22,181 nucleotides of DNA from Streptosporangiaceae bacterium (GCA_025934635.1 JAICWX010000132.1:1-22181); one strand, 5' to 3'; positions 7,622 through 15,533 are shown, counted from the first letter of the stretch. Notes: generated from the sequence alone by a model not told the origin. Program-made: numbers and translations.

Positions 7622-8605
7622 CTACCTCAGTAGGCGGGCTACCTCGGCCGCCCAGTAGGTCAGGATCACGCTCGCGCCCGCCCGGCGGATCGCAGTGAGC
7701 GTCTCCATAATGATCCGCTCCCGGTCCAGCCAGCCGTTGGCCGCCGCCGCCTCGACCATCGCGAATTCCCCGCTGACCTGGTAGGCCGCCACCGGCACGG
7801 TCACCGCGTCGGCCACCCGCCTGATGACGTCCAGGTAGGCCAGGGCCGGCTTGATCATCACCATGTCGGCGCCCTCGGCCAGGTCCAGCGCCACCTCGCG
7901 GAGCGCCTCGACCGCGTTGGCCGGATCCTGCTGGTGGCTGGCCCGGTCGCCGAACGCCGGCGCGCCCTCCGCGGCCTCGCGGAACGGGCCGTAGAAGCCG
8001 GAGGCGTACTTGGCCGAGTAGGCGCAGATCCCGGTCTCGCCGTGTCCCGCCGCGTCCAGCGCCGCCCTGATCGCCGCCACCTGGCCGTCCATCATGCCGC
8101 TGGGCGCGACCATATGCGCCCCGGCCTCGACCTGGGCCACCGCGATCGAGGCGTACCGCTCGACGGTGGCGTCGTTGATGACGTAGCCGTCGTCGGCCAG
8201 CACACCGCAGTGGCCGTGGTCGGTGTACTCGCACAAGCACAGGTCGGCCATGATGACGCAGGCCTCGCCGAGCTCTTCCCGCAGGTCGGACAAGGCAAGC
8301 TGGGAGATGCCGGCCGCGTCGTCGGCGGCCGAGCCGCGGCCGTCCTTGACCGCGGGGATGCCGAACACGATAAACCCGCCGACGCCGGCCGCCGCCGCCT
8401 CCGCGGCCGCCTTGCGCAGGCTGTCCCGGGTGTGCTGGACGACACCCGGCATCGAGCTGATCGGCTGCGGCTCGCGCAGGCCCTGCTTGATGAACACCGG
8501 CAGCACCAGCTCGCGCGGGCGCAGCGAGGTCTCCGCCACCATGGCGCGCAGGGCGGGCGTCCGCCGCAGCCGCCGGGGACGGGCGATGGGAAACTCCGCG
8601 CTCAC
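7622..8605 (-). CDS. hemB: Delta-aminolevulinic acid dehydratase (porphobilinogen synthase)
   Basis: HemB condenses two 5-aminolevulinate molecules to porphobilinogen. The 327-residue sequence has both catalytic lysines: Lys199 in AYSAKYASGFYGPF and Schiff-base Lys252 in MIKPALAYLD. A cysteine-type metal site is present in DLCLCEYTDHGHCG (Cys123, Cys125, Cys133), which points to a zinc-type enzyme at that site. The substrate loop ASHQQDP and the QVSGEFAM motif are intact. GTG 8605 follows a good ribosome binding site (GAAGGG, 7 nt) and lies 12 nt after the hemD stop, so it is the last gene of rex-hemACDB. Confidence 0.97.
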   Translation of the reverse strand: MSAEFPIARPRRLRRTPALRAMVAETSLRPRELVLPVFIKQGLREPQPISSMPGVVQHTRDSLRKAAAEAAAAGVGGFIVFGIPAVKDGRGSAADDAAGISQLALSDLREELGEACVIMADLCLCEYTDHGHCGVLADDGYVINDATVERYASIAVAQVEAGAHMVAPSGMMDGQVAAIRAALDAAGHGETGICAYSAKYASGFYGPFREAAEGAPAFGDRASHQQDPANAVEALREVALDLAEGADMVMIKPALAYLDVIRRVADAVTVPVAAYQVSGEFAMVEAAAANGWLDRERIIMETLTAIRRAGASVILTYWAAEVARLLR

Positions 8606-8617
8606 TGGGTGACCCTT

Positions 8618-10189
8618 CTACCGAAGGCGACGGCGCGCGCCGCGGCGGCGCTCGCTCGGCCGCCTGACTGGTTCTCCGGCCTGTACCGCCGCGTCGCGGA
8701 GGCTGGCCCCGTACTCGGCCATCGCGTCGACCAGCGCCGCCATCGACGGCTTGGGCGCGGTGACGTCCACCCGCAGCCCGAACTCGGCCGCCGTCTTGGC
8801 GGTCTGCGGGCCGATGACCCCGATGGCCGTGACCGCGTGCGGCTTGCCCGCGATGCCGACCAGGTTCCGTACCGTCGAGGACGAGGTGAACAGCACGGCA
8901 TCGAAGCCGCCGCCCTTGATGGCCTCGCGGATCGGCGCGGGCGGCGGGGCGGCCCGGACCGTACGGTAGGCGGTGACGTCCTCGGCTTCCCAGCCGAGTT
9001 CGATCAGGGCGGCCAGCAGCGTCTCGGTCGCGATGTCGGCCCGCGGCAGCAGCACCCGGTTGATCGGGTCGAGCAGGTCGTCGTACGGCGGCCAGGCCGC
9101 GGCCAGGCCCTCGGCCGACTGGTCCCCGTCGGGCACCAGGTCCGGCCGGATGCCGAAGTCGAGCAGCGCGGCCGAGGTCTGCTCGCCGACGGCGGCGATC
9201 TTCACGCCGGCGAACGCCCGGGCGTCCAGGCCGTACTCCTCGAACCGCTCCCGCACCGCCTTGACCGCGTTGGCCGAGGTGAACGCCACCCACTGGTAGC
9301 GCCCGGTGACCAGTCCCTTGACCGCCCGCTCCATCTGCTGCGGCGTCCGCGGCGGCTCGACCGCGATGGTCGGCACCTCTTCCGGCACGGCGCCGTACTC
9401 CCGGAGCCGCTGCGACACCACGGCGGCCTGCTCCTTGGTCCGCGGCACCAGCACCCGCCAGCCGAACAGCGGCTTGGTCTCGAACCACGACAGCTTGTCC
9501 CGGGCCGCCACCGCCTCACCGACCACGGCGACGGCCGGCCCCCTGGTATTGGCCAGCGTCACCCCGGCCGCCTTGAGGTCGGGCCCGATCCGGCCCAGGG
9601 TGGAGACCACGGTCTGCTGGGCGCTGGTCGTGCCGTCCCAGGTGACCGCGAACTTGGCCGTGTCCGGCCAGCCCGCCCCGATCAGCATCTTGCCGAGGTC
9701 GGCCGGGGCCCCCTCCGCGCCCAGCACGACCAGCGTGCCCGGGCTGTACGCCAGCTGGCTGGCCTCGGCCGCGTGGATGACGCGGAGCTCGCCCTGGCCC
9801 TCGCCGGCCAGCGCGATACCCGCGTAAGCCGGGACCGCGGTGGCGGCCGGCACGCCGGGCACGATCTCGAACCTGACCCCGGCCTTGACGCAGGCCGCGG
9901 CGTCGGCGGCCGCGGCCGCCAGCAGCGGGTCGCCGGGAAACAGGCGCACCGCGAGCTGCCCGTCCTTGGCCGCCTGCACCAGCGCGCGGGTGGCGGCCGC
10001 ACCGTCCCCGGAGTCGGCCAGGGTGGCGTCCGGGCTCATGTGACGCCGCGCCACCGCGGCCAGGCTTGCCCCGGCCACGACCAGGCCGGCCTGGCCGAGC
10101 AGCTCGGCTGCCCGCACGGTCAGCAGTCCCTCGTCGCCCGGCCCGGCCCCGGCCAGCGCGACCCACCCATGTTCCTGACTTGCGCTCAC
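8618..10189 (-). CDS. hemD: Uroporphyrinogen-III synthase with N-terminal degenerate methyltransferase-like domain (CobA/HemD fusion)
   Basis: A 523-residue fusion. Residues about 10-225 align with the uroporphyrinogen-III C-methyltransferase (tetrapyrrole methylase) fold: AGAGPGDEGLLT (13-24), PGDPLL (85-90) and PGVPAAT (111-117) are recognisable. Residues about 240-495 are HemD, which cyclises hydroxymethylbilane to uroporphyrinogen III: LFGWRVLVPRTKEQ, TIAVEPPRTP, VAFTSANAV, TAYRT (407-411) and AVLFTSSSTVRNL (431-443). The methylase half lacks the usual YDRLV segment and the long GGDPFxFGRGxEE stretch, so SAM-dependent activity is doubtful. The same degenerate layout occurs in streptomycete homologues as I remember them. 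GTG 10189 overlaps the hemC stop as GTGA. Upstream in-frame codons to 10531 lie inside hemC and are rejected. Confidence 0.9.
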   Translation of the reverse strand: MSASQEHGWVALAGAGPGDEGLLTVRAAELLGQAGLVVAGASLAAVARRHMSPDATLADSGDGAAATRALVQAAKDGQLAVRLFPGDPLLAAAAADAAACVKAGVRFEIVPGVPAATAVPAYAGIALAGEGQGELRVIHAAEASQLAYSPGTLVVLGAEGAPADLGKMLIGAGWPDTAKFAVTWDGTTSAQQTVVSTLGRIGPDLKAAGVTLANTRGPAVAVVGEAVAARDKLSWFETKPLFGWRVLVPRTKEQAAVVSQRLREYGAVPEEVPTIAVEPPRTPQQMERAVKGLVTGRYQWVAFTSANAVKAVRERFEEYGLDARAFAGVKIAAVGEQTSAALLDFGIRPDLVPDGDQSAEGLAAAWPPYDDLLDPINRVLLPRADIATETLLAALIELGWEAEDVTAYRTVRAAPPPAPIREAIKGGGFDAVLFTSSSTVRNLVGIAGKPHAVTAIGVIGPQTAKTAAEFGLRVDVTAPKPSMAALVDAMAEYGASLRDAAVQAGEPVRRPSERRRGARRRLR

Positions 10190-11154
10190 TGCACATCCCT
10201 GCTGTTCCTGCTGCTCGACGGTGCCTGCGGCACGTTGATGAGATCTGAAGCCCCGGACCGCAGCAGCTCCGCCGCGAGGTCGCGGCCGAGCTGCCAGCCG
10301 TCGGCCGCGGGCGCGGTACCGTGCGCGCGCAGCACCCGGCTCCCGTCGGGACTGATGACGGCCGCCTGCATCAGGAGGTGCCCCGTACCGACCGCATACG
10401 CCCCGATGGGAGCGCTGCAGCCGGCCTCGAGCGCCTCGAGCAGGCTGCGCTCGGCGGTCGTCTCGGCCACGCTGGCCGGATCGGTCACCGTCTCGAGCAG
10501 GGCCGCCAGCTCGGGCTCGCCGTCCCGGCACTCGACCGCGAGGGCGCCCTGGCCGGGGGCCGGGAGCATCTCGTCCGCCTCGAATACCTGGGTGATCGCG
10601 TTGAGGAGGCCGATCCTGGCCAGGCCGGCGTAGGCCAGCACGACCGCGTCGAGCTCGCCGTCGGTCACCTTGCCCAGCCGGGTGCCCGCGTTGCCGCGGA
10701 TCGGCACGCAGCGCAGGTCGCTACGGAGAGCGAGCAGCTGGGAGGCCCGCCGAGGTGAGCCGGTGCCGACGCTGGCACCGGGCGGCAGGTCGGCCAGCTT
10801 GGCGCCGTCCCGCGCGATCAGGGCGTCCCGCGGGTCGTCCCGGGACGGCACCGCGGCTAGCCTGATGCCGGCCGCCGGGCCGCTCGGCAGGTCCTTCAGC
10901 GAATGCACGGCCAGGTCGACCTCGCCGCGCAGCAGCGCCTCGCGCAGCGCGCTGACGAACACGCCGGTGCCGCCGATCTGGGTCAGCTGGGCCCGGTTCA
11001 CGTCCCCGATCGTGGTCACCCCGACCAGCTCGACCGGGCGGCCGGTCCGCTCGGTGATGAGCCCGGCCACCTGGCCGGACTGCGCCATGGCCATCGGGCT
11101 CCGGCGCGTGCCCAGCCGTAGCGGCACCCCGGGCCGCAGCGTCACCGCGTTCAC
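10186..11154 (-). CDS. hemC: Hydroxymethylbilane synthase (porphobilinogen deaminase)
   Basis: HemC polymerises four porphobilinogens into hydroxymethylbilane on a covalently bound dipyrromethane cofactor. The 322-residue protein has the cofactor-attachment Cys246 in LEAGCSAPIGAYA, catalytic Asp88 in HSLKDLP, RLGTRRSPMAMAQ near the N-terminus and LPAPGQGALAVE (197-208). The cofactor-binding segment reads IRGNAGTRLGKV where RGNVDTRL is more common, a mild divergence. GTG 11154 has a strong ribosome binding site (AGGAGGG, 7 nt) inside hemA and overlaps the hemA stop as GTGA, implying translational coupling. The last ten residues (QAPSSSRNSRDVQ region) are probably an unstructured tail. Confidence 0.96.
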   Translation of the reverse strand: MNAVTLRPGVPLRLGTRRSPMAMAQSGQVAGLITERTGRPVELVGVTTIGDVNRAQLTQIGGTGVFVSALREALLRGEVDLAVHSLKDLPSGPAAGIRLAAVPSRDDPRDALIARDGAKLADLPPGASVGTGSPRRASQLLALRSDLRCVPIRGNAGTRLGKVTDGELDAVVLAYAGLARIGLLNAITQVFEADEMLPAPGQGALAVECRDGEPELAALLETVTDPASVAETTAERSLLEALEAGCSAPIGAYAVGTGHLLMQAAVISPDGSRVLRAHGTAPAADGWQLGRDLAAELLRSGASDLINVPQAPSSSRNSRDVQ

Positions 11155-12554
11155 CGTGAACCCTCCTGCTCCGGGGCGGCGCGGGTAACCGCCTCGACTG
11201 CGCGTGGGTCGAGATCGAAGAGAACACGCAGCGCCGCCGCGTATTCCTCGCCCCCCGGCGAGCCCGCTAGTTCCTTGACCCGTACGGTCGGCGCGTGCAA
11301 GAGCTTGTCTACCACCCGCCGCACCGTCTGGCCTATTTCATCGAGCGCATGACCGCTCAGGCCGTCGGCGCTCAGCCGCCCCGCCAGCCGGGCCAGCTCG
11401 GCGTCCACCACCTTGGCCGCCTTGGCCCGCAGGGCGACCACCGTCGGGGCGACCCGGGCCGCGTCCATGGCGGACTGGTACGCGGCGAGCTCGGCCTCGA
11501 GGATGGCCCGGACGGCCGCGACGTCGTCACCGGCGATCGCGCTGGCGTGCTCGCGGAGCTGGTCCATGCCGATGAGCACCGCGCCGGGCAGGTCCGCCAC
11601 GGCCGGCTCCACGTCCCGCGGCATGGCCAGGTCCATGATCAACAGCGGGCTCACCGGAGTCGCCGGGCTCGCCGGGGCGGAGGCGGCCCGGGCCGCGAGG
11701 GCGGCGGACGCGACCTCCACCGTGATGACCGGCCCGGCCGCGCCGGTGCAGGAGATCACGACGTCGGCCGCGGCCAGGGCGGCGGGCAAATCGGCCAGCC
11801 CGCTGATCGTGGTGGTGGCGGTGCCGACGCTCGCGGCCACCCGTTCGGCATGTTCTTTGGTCCGGTTGGCTACGGCGATGCTGGCCGCGCCGCTGCGGGC
11901 GGCCGTCGCCGCCGCGAGGGCACTCATCGAGCCGGCCCCGACGATGAGCACCCGCCGCCCGGCCAGCGCATCGGTGCCTGCCTGCCCGGGGCCTGCCTGC
12001 CCGGGGCCTGCCTGCCCGGGGCCTGACTGGCCGGCCGCGAGCTCGACCGCGGCGCTCAGCAGGCTGAGGCCGGCCCGGCCGATCGCGGTCTCGGCCCGGG
12101 CCCGCTTGCCGGTGCGCAGCGCGAGCCGCCCGAGCTCGCCGAGCACCCGCCCGGCGGTGCCGTGCTCCGATGCCAGCCTGACGGCCGAGCGCACCTGGCC
12201 GAGGATCTGGTCCTCCCCGACCACCATCGAGTCGAGGCCGGCCGCCACCGTGAGCAGATGGCTGACCGCCTGGTCCTCGTAGTGCACGTACAGGTACGGG
12301 GTGAGCTCGGTCGGCGGCATCCCGCCGTGCCGGGCGAGCAGTTCGCAGATGGCCGTGACGCCGCCGTGGAAGCGGTCCACGTCGGCGTACACCTCGACCC
12401 GGTTGCAGGTGGAGACGACGAAGGCCTCGGCCACGGGCTCGGCCTGCACCAGGTCGCGCAGCAGCTTGGTGAGCGTGTCGCCGCTCACCGCGGCCCGCTC
12501 CAAGGTCGCCACCGGGGCGCTCTTGTGGCTGAGGCCGACCACCAGCACACTCAC
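11151..12554 (-). CDS. hemA: Glutamyl-tRNA reductase
   Basis: HemA reduces glutamyl-tRNA to glutamate-1-semialdehyde with NADPH, the committed step of the C5 pathway. In 467 residues it shows VVGLSHKSAPV (5-15), catalytic Cys50 in VSTCNRVEVY, VVGEDQILGQV, the Rossmann motif VLIVGAGSMSALAA and VANRTKEHAERV. A C-terminal dimerisation helix region (LRAKAAKVVDAELARLAG) follows. Between the catalytic and NADPH domains (about residues 173-192) is a GPGQA repeat insert encoded by the 15-bp tandem repeat. The start is GTG 12554 with AGGTGG 7 nt upstream, 11 nt after the rex stop. Rex control of this operon would tie haem synthesis to the NADH/NAD+ ratio. Confidence 0.96.
   Translation of the reverse strand: MSVLVVGLSHKSAPVATLERAAVSGDTLTKLLRDLVQAEPVAEAFVVSTCNRVEVYADVDRFHGGVTAICELLARHGGMPPTELTPYLYVHYEDQAVSHLLTVAAGLDSMVVGEDQILGQVRSAVRLASEHGTAGRVLGELGRLALRTGKRARAETAIGRAGLSLLSAAVELAAGQSGPGQAGPGQAGPGQAGTDALAGRRVLIVGAGSMSALAAATAARSGAASIAVANRTKEHAERVAASVGTATTTISGLADLPAALAAADVVISCTGAAGPVITVEVASAALAARAASAPASPATPVSPLLIMDLAMPRDVEPAVADLPGAVLIGMDQLREHASAIAGDDVAAVRAILEAELAAYQSAMDAARVAPTVVALRAKAAKVVDAELARLAGRLSADGLSGHALDEIGQTVRRVVDKLLHAPTVRVKELAGSPGGEEYAAALRVLFDLDPRAVEAVTRAAPEQEGSR
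11977..12021. repeat. 15-bp in-frame tandem repeat (3 copies) within hemA
   Basis: Three exact copies of cctgcctgcccgggg at 11977-11991, 11992-12006 and 12007-12021 are followed by a degenerate fourth. They encode GPGQA units in the interdomain linker of glutamyl-tRNA reductase. Confidence 0.9.
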
Positions 12555-12565
12555 CTGTTCACCAC

Positions 12566-13354
12566 CTAGCCCTGGGCCGCGATGGCCGTGGGGGCTGATC
12601 GCTCGCCGGCGGCCCCGGTGCTGCCGCCGCGGCGGCGCGCGTGGAAGGCGAGGATCTGCAGCTCGATCGACAGGTCGACCTTCCGCACGTCTACCCCTTC
12701 CGGCACGCTCAGCACGAGCGGAGCGAAGTTGAGGATGCTCGTGACGCCAGCCGAGACGAGCCGGTCGCAGACGGCCTGCGCGGTGCCGGCCGGAGTAGCG
12801 ATCACGCCGATGGCAACCTTGTGCGTGGTCACTACGGCTTCCAGTTCGTCGACAGACCGGACGGTCAGCTTCGCGATCCTGCTTCCCACGATAGCCGGGT
12901 CGCTGTCCAGCATGGCGGCGATCGTGAAGCCGCGGGAGACGAAACCGCCGTAGTTGGCCAGCGCGCGGCCGAGGTTCCCGGCGCCCACGATGACCACCGG
13001 CCAGTCCTGGGTCAGGCCCAGCGTCCGGGAAACCTGGTAGACGAGGTAGTCGACGTCGTAGCCGACGCCCCTGATCCCGTACGAGCCGAGGTGGGACAGG
13101 TCCTTGCGCAGCTTGGCCGAGTTCACCCCCGCCGCCGCGGCGAGTTCCTCGCTGGCCACGGTGCTGATCCCGCGCTCGGCCAGGCCGTAGAGCGCGCGCA
13201 GGTAGACGGGCAGCCGGGCCACCGTGGCCTCGGGTATCCCGTCGGCCTGGGCCTCCGTACCCTCGGCCGGGCCGGCCCGGAACTGGTCAGCCCGGAACGG
13301 GCCGTCACCGGCCGCCCGGCCGTTAGCCTCAGACGGCATAGCGTTACTGTGCAT
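12566..13354 (-). CDS. rex: Redox-sensing transcriptional repressor Rex
   Basis: Rex is a dimeric repressor that binds DNA when NAD+ prevails and is released by NADH. The 262-residue form has a Pro/Ala-rich N-terminal tail (1-40) and a winged-helix domain: PEATVARLPVYLRAL (41-55), SSEEL-like TVASEELAAAAGVNSAKLRKDLS and GSYGIRGVGYDV. A Rossmann domain with GAGNLG (124-129) follows, then Asp150 and a C-terminal helix for domain swapping (SIELQILAFHARR). ATG 13354 is chosen because AGGAG lies 10 nt upstream. The frame stays open to an ATG at 13453, but that ATG lies inside the operator and upstream of the predicted transcription start. It is the first gene of rex-hemACDB and probably autorepressed. 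Confidence 0.95.
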   Translation of the reverse strand: MHSNAMPSEANGRAAGDGPFRADQFRAGPAEGTEAQADGIPEATVARLPVYLRALYGLAERGISTVASEELAAAAGVNSAKLRKDLSHLGSYGIRGVGYDVDYLVYQVSRTLGLTQDWPVVIVGAGNLGRALANYGGFVSRGFTIAAMLDSDPAIVGSRIAKLTVRSVDELEAVVTTHKVAIGVIATPAGTAQAVCDRLVSAGVTSILNFAPLVLSVPEGVDVRKVDLSIELQILAFHARRRGGSTGAAGERSAPTAIAAQG

Positions 13355-13434
13355 CGCGGCAGCGCTCCTGGGGTTGGGCTCTCGGTTTCGGGAACAGGCG
13401 GCGGTAAGAGCCCGCGTCAGCCGACGTCGTTTCC

Positions 13435-13465
13435 ACGGTACGCCTTTGTGCATCGATTCACAAAG
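13435..13465 (-). promoter_or_regulatory. Rex operator overlapping the rex-hemACDB promoter
   Basis: CTTTGTG (13444-13450) and CACAAAG (13459-13465) are perfect inverted arms around an ATCGAT core. The 22-bp palindrome has one mismatched pair. The inner 18 bp differ at one position from the Rex consensus TTGTGAAnnnnTTCACAA. On the minus strand TTGTGA (13463-13458) and TACCGT (13440-13435) are spaced 17 nt, so the -35 lies inside the operator. The predicted leader is about 75 nt. Confidence 0.85.
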
Positions 13466-13516
13466 TGACGTAAGCGACGCTCGTCGTCGTGTGAGGCGCT
13501 GCCCGCTCGCTTGCGT

Positions 13517-13537
13517 CCCTGGTCAGGCGGTCCAGGG
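13517..13537 (-). terminator. Possible hairpin after the glutaredoxin-like gene
   Basis: CCCTGG (13517-13522) and CCAGGG (13532-13537) form a 6-bp stem with a 9-nt loop, just downstream of the stop at 13541. There is no U-tract, so this is a weak terminator at best. Confidence 0.3.
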
Positions 13538-13540
13538 CGG

Positions 13541-13828
13541 TTACCGGGAGCCGGGCCCGACGGCCGGCGGCTGTCCCAGCGGCTGACCCGGCGGCCCGGT
13601 GAGCGCGGCCCGGAGGCGGGCCTCGCTCACCCGCCAGAAGTCGATCTGCACCCCGTCGACCAAGGTCACCGGGATTTTGTCCCAGTACTCCTGCATGTCC
13701 GCGGCGGACGCGGTGATGTCCCGTTCCTCCCAGCCGACGCCGAGTTCGCCCGCGACCCGCTCGATCACCGCCCGCGCGTCGTCGCACAGGTGGCAGCCCG
13801 GCCGCCCCAGCAATGTGATCCGCGGCAC
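13541..13828 (-). CDS. Glutaredoxin-family (DUF836-type) protein
   Basis: A 95-residue thioredoxin-fold protein beginning PRITLLGRPGCHLCDDARAV, with the redox pair CHLC at Cys12/Cys15. GVGWEERDI follows, then WDKIPVTLVDG with the cis-Pro. This pattern matches the small glutaredoxin-like DUF836 family. Its thiol partner is unknown. The start was chosen at GTG 13828 because GGCGGTGG lies 5 nt upstream, inside the last codons of the preceding gene. GTG 13837 (three residues longer) is possible but has no ribosome binding site. Its start region overlaps the stop of the ABM-domain gene. It is placed between that gene and the Rex operator, which suggests a redox-related neighbourhood. Confidence 0.85.
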   Translation of the reverse strand: MPRITLLGRPGCHLCDDARAVIERVAGELGVGWEERDITASAADMQEYWDKIPVTLVDGVQIDFWRVSEARLRAALTGPPGQPLGQPPAVGPGSR

Positions 13829-13829
13829 G

Positions 13830-15362
13830 TTAGCCACCGCCGTAGCGCCGGTCCGCTGACGGCACCTGCCGCGGATCCTGCCCGGGCCGCTGATCTGGCC
13901 CCGGCCGCTGGTCCGGTGCCGGCCGCTGGTCCGGCCCCGGTCGCTGATCCGGCCGTGGGCCCGGCCGGCGCTGGTCGTAGCGCTCCTGTTCGTACTGCTC
14001 CTGACGGTAACGCTCCTGGTCATAACCGTGCCGGTCGTAGCGCTCCGGCTCCGGGCGGGGCGGTTCGGAGCGGGGTGCCTCGGGGCGGAGCTGGTCGGGG
14101 CGGGGCGGCTGCGGCCGGGCCGGGGGCCGGGGCTGCGGCCGCGGCGGCCCCGGGGGCCGCGGCGGCGCGCCAGCCTGCTGCGGGGCGGGCAGCGGCGCGA
14201 CCTTGGCGTACTTGAGCCGCAGTTCGATGACGTTGGTCGCCAGCACGAGCGACCGGCGCCCGGCCACGAAGCGCTGCATGTACGGCTGGCTCTCGTGCGC
14301 GTCGAACGCGGCCCGGTCCCGGTAGACCTCGTAGAAGATCCGTTGCAGCGGGGCGTTCGGCACGAGGTGGATGACGTACACCAGGGTGTCCGGCTCGCCC
14401 GCGCTGACGAGCTCAGCCGCTTCCTCGGCCAGCCGGTCGAATTCGGCGGCCCGGTCGTCGAGCAGGGTGAAGATCTGGATCCGGCCGTAAGGCCGCCCCG
14501 CCGATGGCGGCTGTCCCCCCGGCTGTCCCGCTGGCTGCGCTGGCGGCTGTGGCTGTGGCCGGCCGGGCCGCTGGCCGTACGTCGCGTACTGGCTCGCGGG
14601 CGGGCCCTCGGCCGGCCGGTACGCGTCGCCGGGCCGGAAGTCGTCGTCGGGCCGGTACCGGCCGCCCCCATCATGCACGCCGTCTAGCCTCTCATCTCGC
14701 TCGCCTCGACGGGGCGCATCGCGGATCCTGCGGGCACCGAACCAGACCAGCACCGCCGCCATCGTGCTGAGCAGCGGGTACGCCGCCCGGGCCGGGAATC
14801 CGATGCGCATCCCGGCCGTCATGAGCACGGCGAGCCCGGGCGGGACGGCCGCCGCCAGCGGCGGCCGCAGGCCGCGCCCGGCCAGGGCCAGGCTCACGCA
14901 CGCCAGCGCGGCCAGTACCGCCACGGCCTGCCCCGCGTTGAGGGCCGACCGCGCGATCAGCTGGAAGTGGACGGCGGTGAGCGGCCACGCCCGGCCGAAC
15001 GGCTGCCCGCTGAGCGGATCAGCCGCCAGGATCACCGAGGTCACTACGGCCACCGCGGCAGCTATCAGCCGCCCGCCGAACCGTACCGCGTCGTTCCGGA
15101 TCGCCAGCTCGACCAGGCCCCAGGCCAGCGCCAGCGGCACCAGCAAGAGCGCGGTGAGCTGGACCGCCCGGAACCTGATCGGGTCGAAGCCGCTGGCGAA
15201 GCCCAGGCTCTGCACCGCCAGCGCGATGGTCAGCCCCAGCGTCGCGGCCGTCCAGGCGATCAGGTGAGTCCGCGGCTGCCGGACGCACTGTCCGGCGAGC
15301 ATGCCGGACGCCACTGCCGCGACCAGCACGCCCGCGAACCCAACCAGGACAGGAACTGACAT
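13830..15362 (-). CDS. Membrane protein fused to an antibiotic-biosynthesis-monooxygenase (ABM) domain
   Basis: A 510-residue protein in three parts. Residues about 3-218 contain roughly seven hydrophobic membrane segments. Residues about 220-292 are a polar Gln/Pro/Gly-rich linker. Residues about 293-390 form a compact ferredoxin-like domain typical of ABM-type monooxygenases: GRIQIFTLLDDRAAEFDRLA, IFYEVYRDRAAFDAHESQPYM. The tail (about 395-510) is Pro/Arg/Gln-rich with GPDQRP and QERY repeats. ABM domains often act on quinones, but no substrate can be read here. I recall similar membrane-anchored versions in other actinomycetes, so it is a conserved family. The start ATG 15362 has AGGGG only 3 nt upstream. 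It lies 54 nt after bS22 and overlaps the downstream glutaredoxin-like start region. Confidence 0.8.
   Translation of the reverse strand: MSVPVLVGFAGVLVAAVASGMLAGQCVRQPRTHLIAWTAATLGLTIALAVQSLGFASGFDPIRFRAVQLTALLLVPLALAWGLVELAIRNDAVRFGGRLIAAAVAVVTSVILAADPLSGQPFGRAWPLTAVHFQLIARSALNAGQAVAVLAALACVSLALAGRGLRPPLAAAVPPGLAVLMTAGMRIGFPARAAYPLLSTMAAVLVWFGARRIRDAPRRGERDERLDGVHDGGGRYRPDDDFRPGDAYRPAEGPPASQYATYGQRPGRPQPQPPAQPAGQPGGQPPSAGRPYGRIQIFTLLDDRAAEFDRLAEEAAELVSAGEPDTLVYVIHLVPNAPLQRIFYEVYRDRAAFDAHESQPYMQRFVAGRRSLVLATNVIELRLKYAKVAPLPAPQQAGAPPRPPGPPRPQPRPPARPQPPRPDQLRPEAPRSEPPRPEPERYDRHGYDQERYRQEQYEQERYDQRRPGPRPDQRPGPDQRPAPDQRPGPDQRPGQDPRQVPSADRRYGGG
13885..13956. repeat. 18-bp tandem repeats encoding GPDQRP in the ABM-protein tail
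   Basis: Four imperfect 18-bp units (13885-13902, 13903-13920, 13921-13938, 13939-13956) of the type ggccgctggtccggcccc keep the frame. They encode a Pro/Gln/Arg repeat in the disordered tail. Confidence 0.85.
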
Positions 15363-15416
15363 TGACCCCTATGCTGCCCGAAGCCTGGCGAGGCCGGGAG
15401 CGGCACAAGGGAGTCG

Positions 15417-15515
15417 TTACTTCTTGTTCCTGCGCTGGATGCGGGTCTTCTTGAGCAGCTTGCGGTGCTTCTTCTTGGCCATGCGCTTGCGGCGCTTCTT
15501 GATGACTGAGCCCAT
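15417..15515 (-). CDS. Small ribosomal protein bS22 (AURKAIP1/COX24-like)
   Basis: A 32-residue, extremely basic protein, [20 protein letters not shown] followed by [12 protein letters not shown]. It matches the AURKAIP1/COX24-type peptide identified in mycobacterial ribosomes as bS22. Over half its residues are Lys or Arg, so it would thread into rRNA of the 30S subunit. ATG 15515 has a strong ribosome binding site (AGAGGTGG, 4 nt). The frame is open further upstream to 15602 but without conserved residues. It lies between the hairpin pair ending the HTH gene and the ABM-protein gene, possibly as first gene of a bS22-ABM-glutaredoxin unit. Confidence 0.92.
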   Translation of the reverse strand: MGSVIKKRRKRMAKKKHRKLLKKTRIQRRNKK

Positions 15516-15533
15516 AGGACCACCTCTTCTTAG

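Noticed and set aside
7934..10633. Very long plus-strand open frame opposite hemB and hemD
   Set aside because: Its translation is Arg/Gly/His-rich without any domain, it is a mirror of the GC-skewed codons of two certain genes, and it has no ribosome binding site.
13355..13453. Rex N-terminal extension starting at ATG 13453
   Set aside because: The ATG lies inside the Rex operator and upstream of the predicted transcription start, with no ribosome binding site.
13829..14674. Arg/Ser/Thr-rich N-terminal extension of the glutaredoxin-like frame
   Set aside because: It is an out-of-frame reading of the ABM-protein gene; the glutaredoxin fold begins at GTG 13828 with a suitable ribosome binding site.
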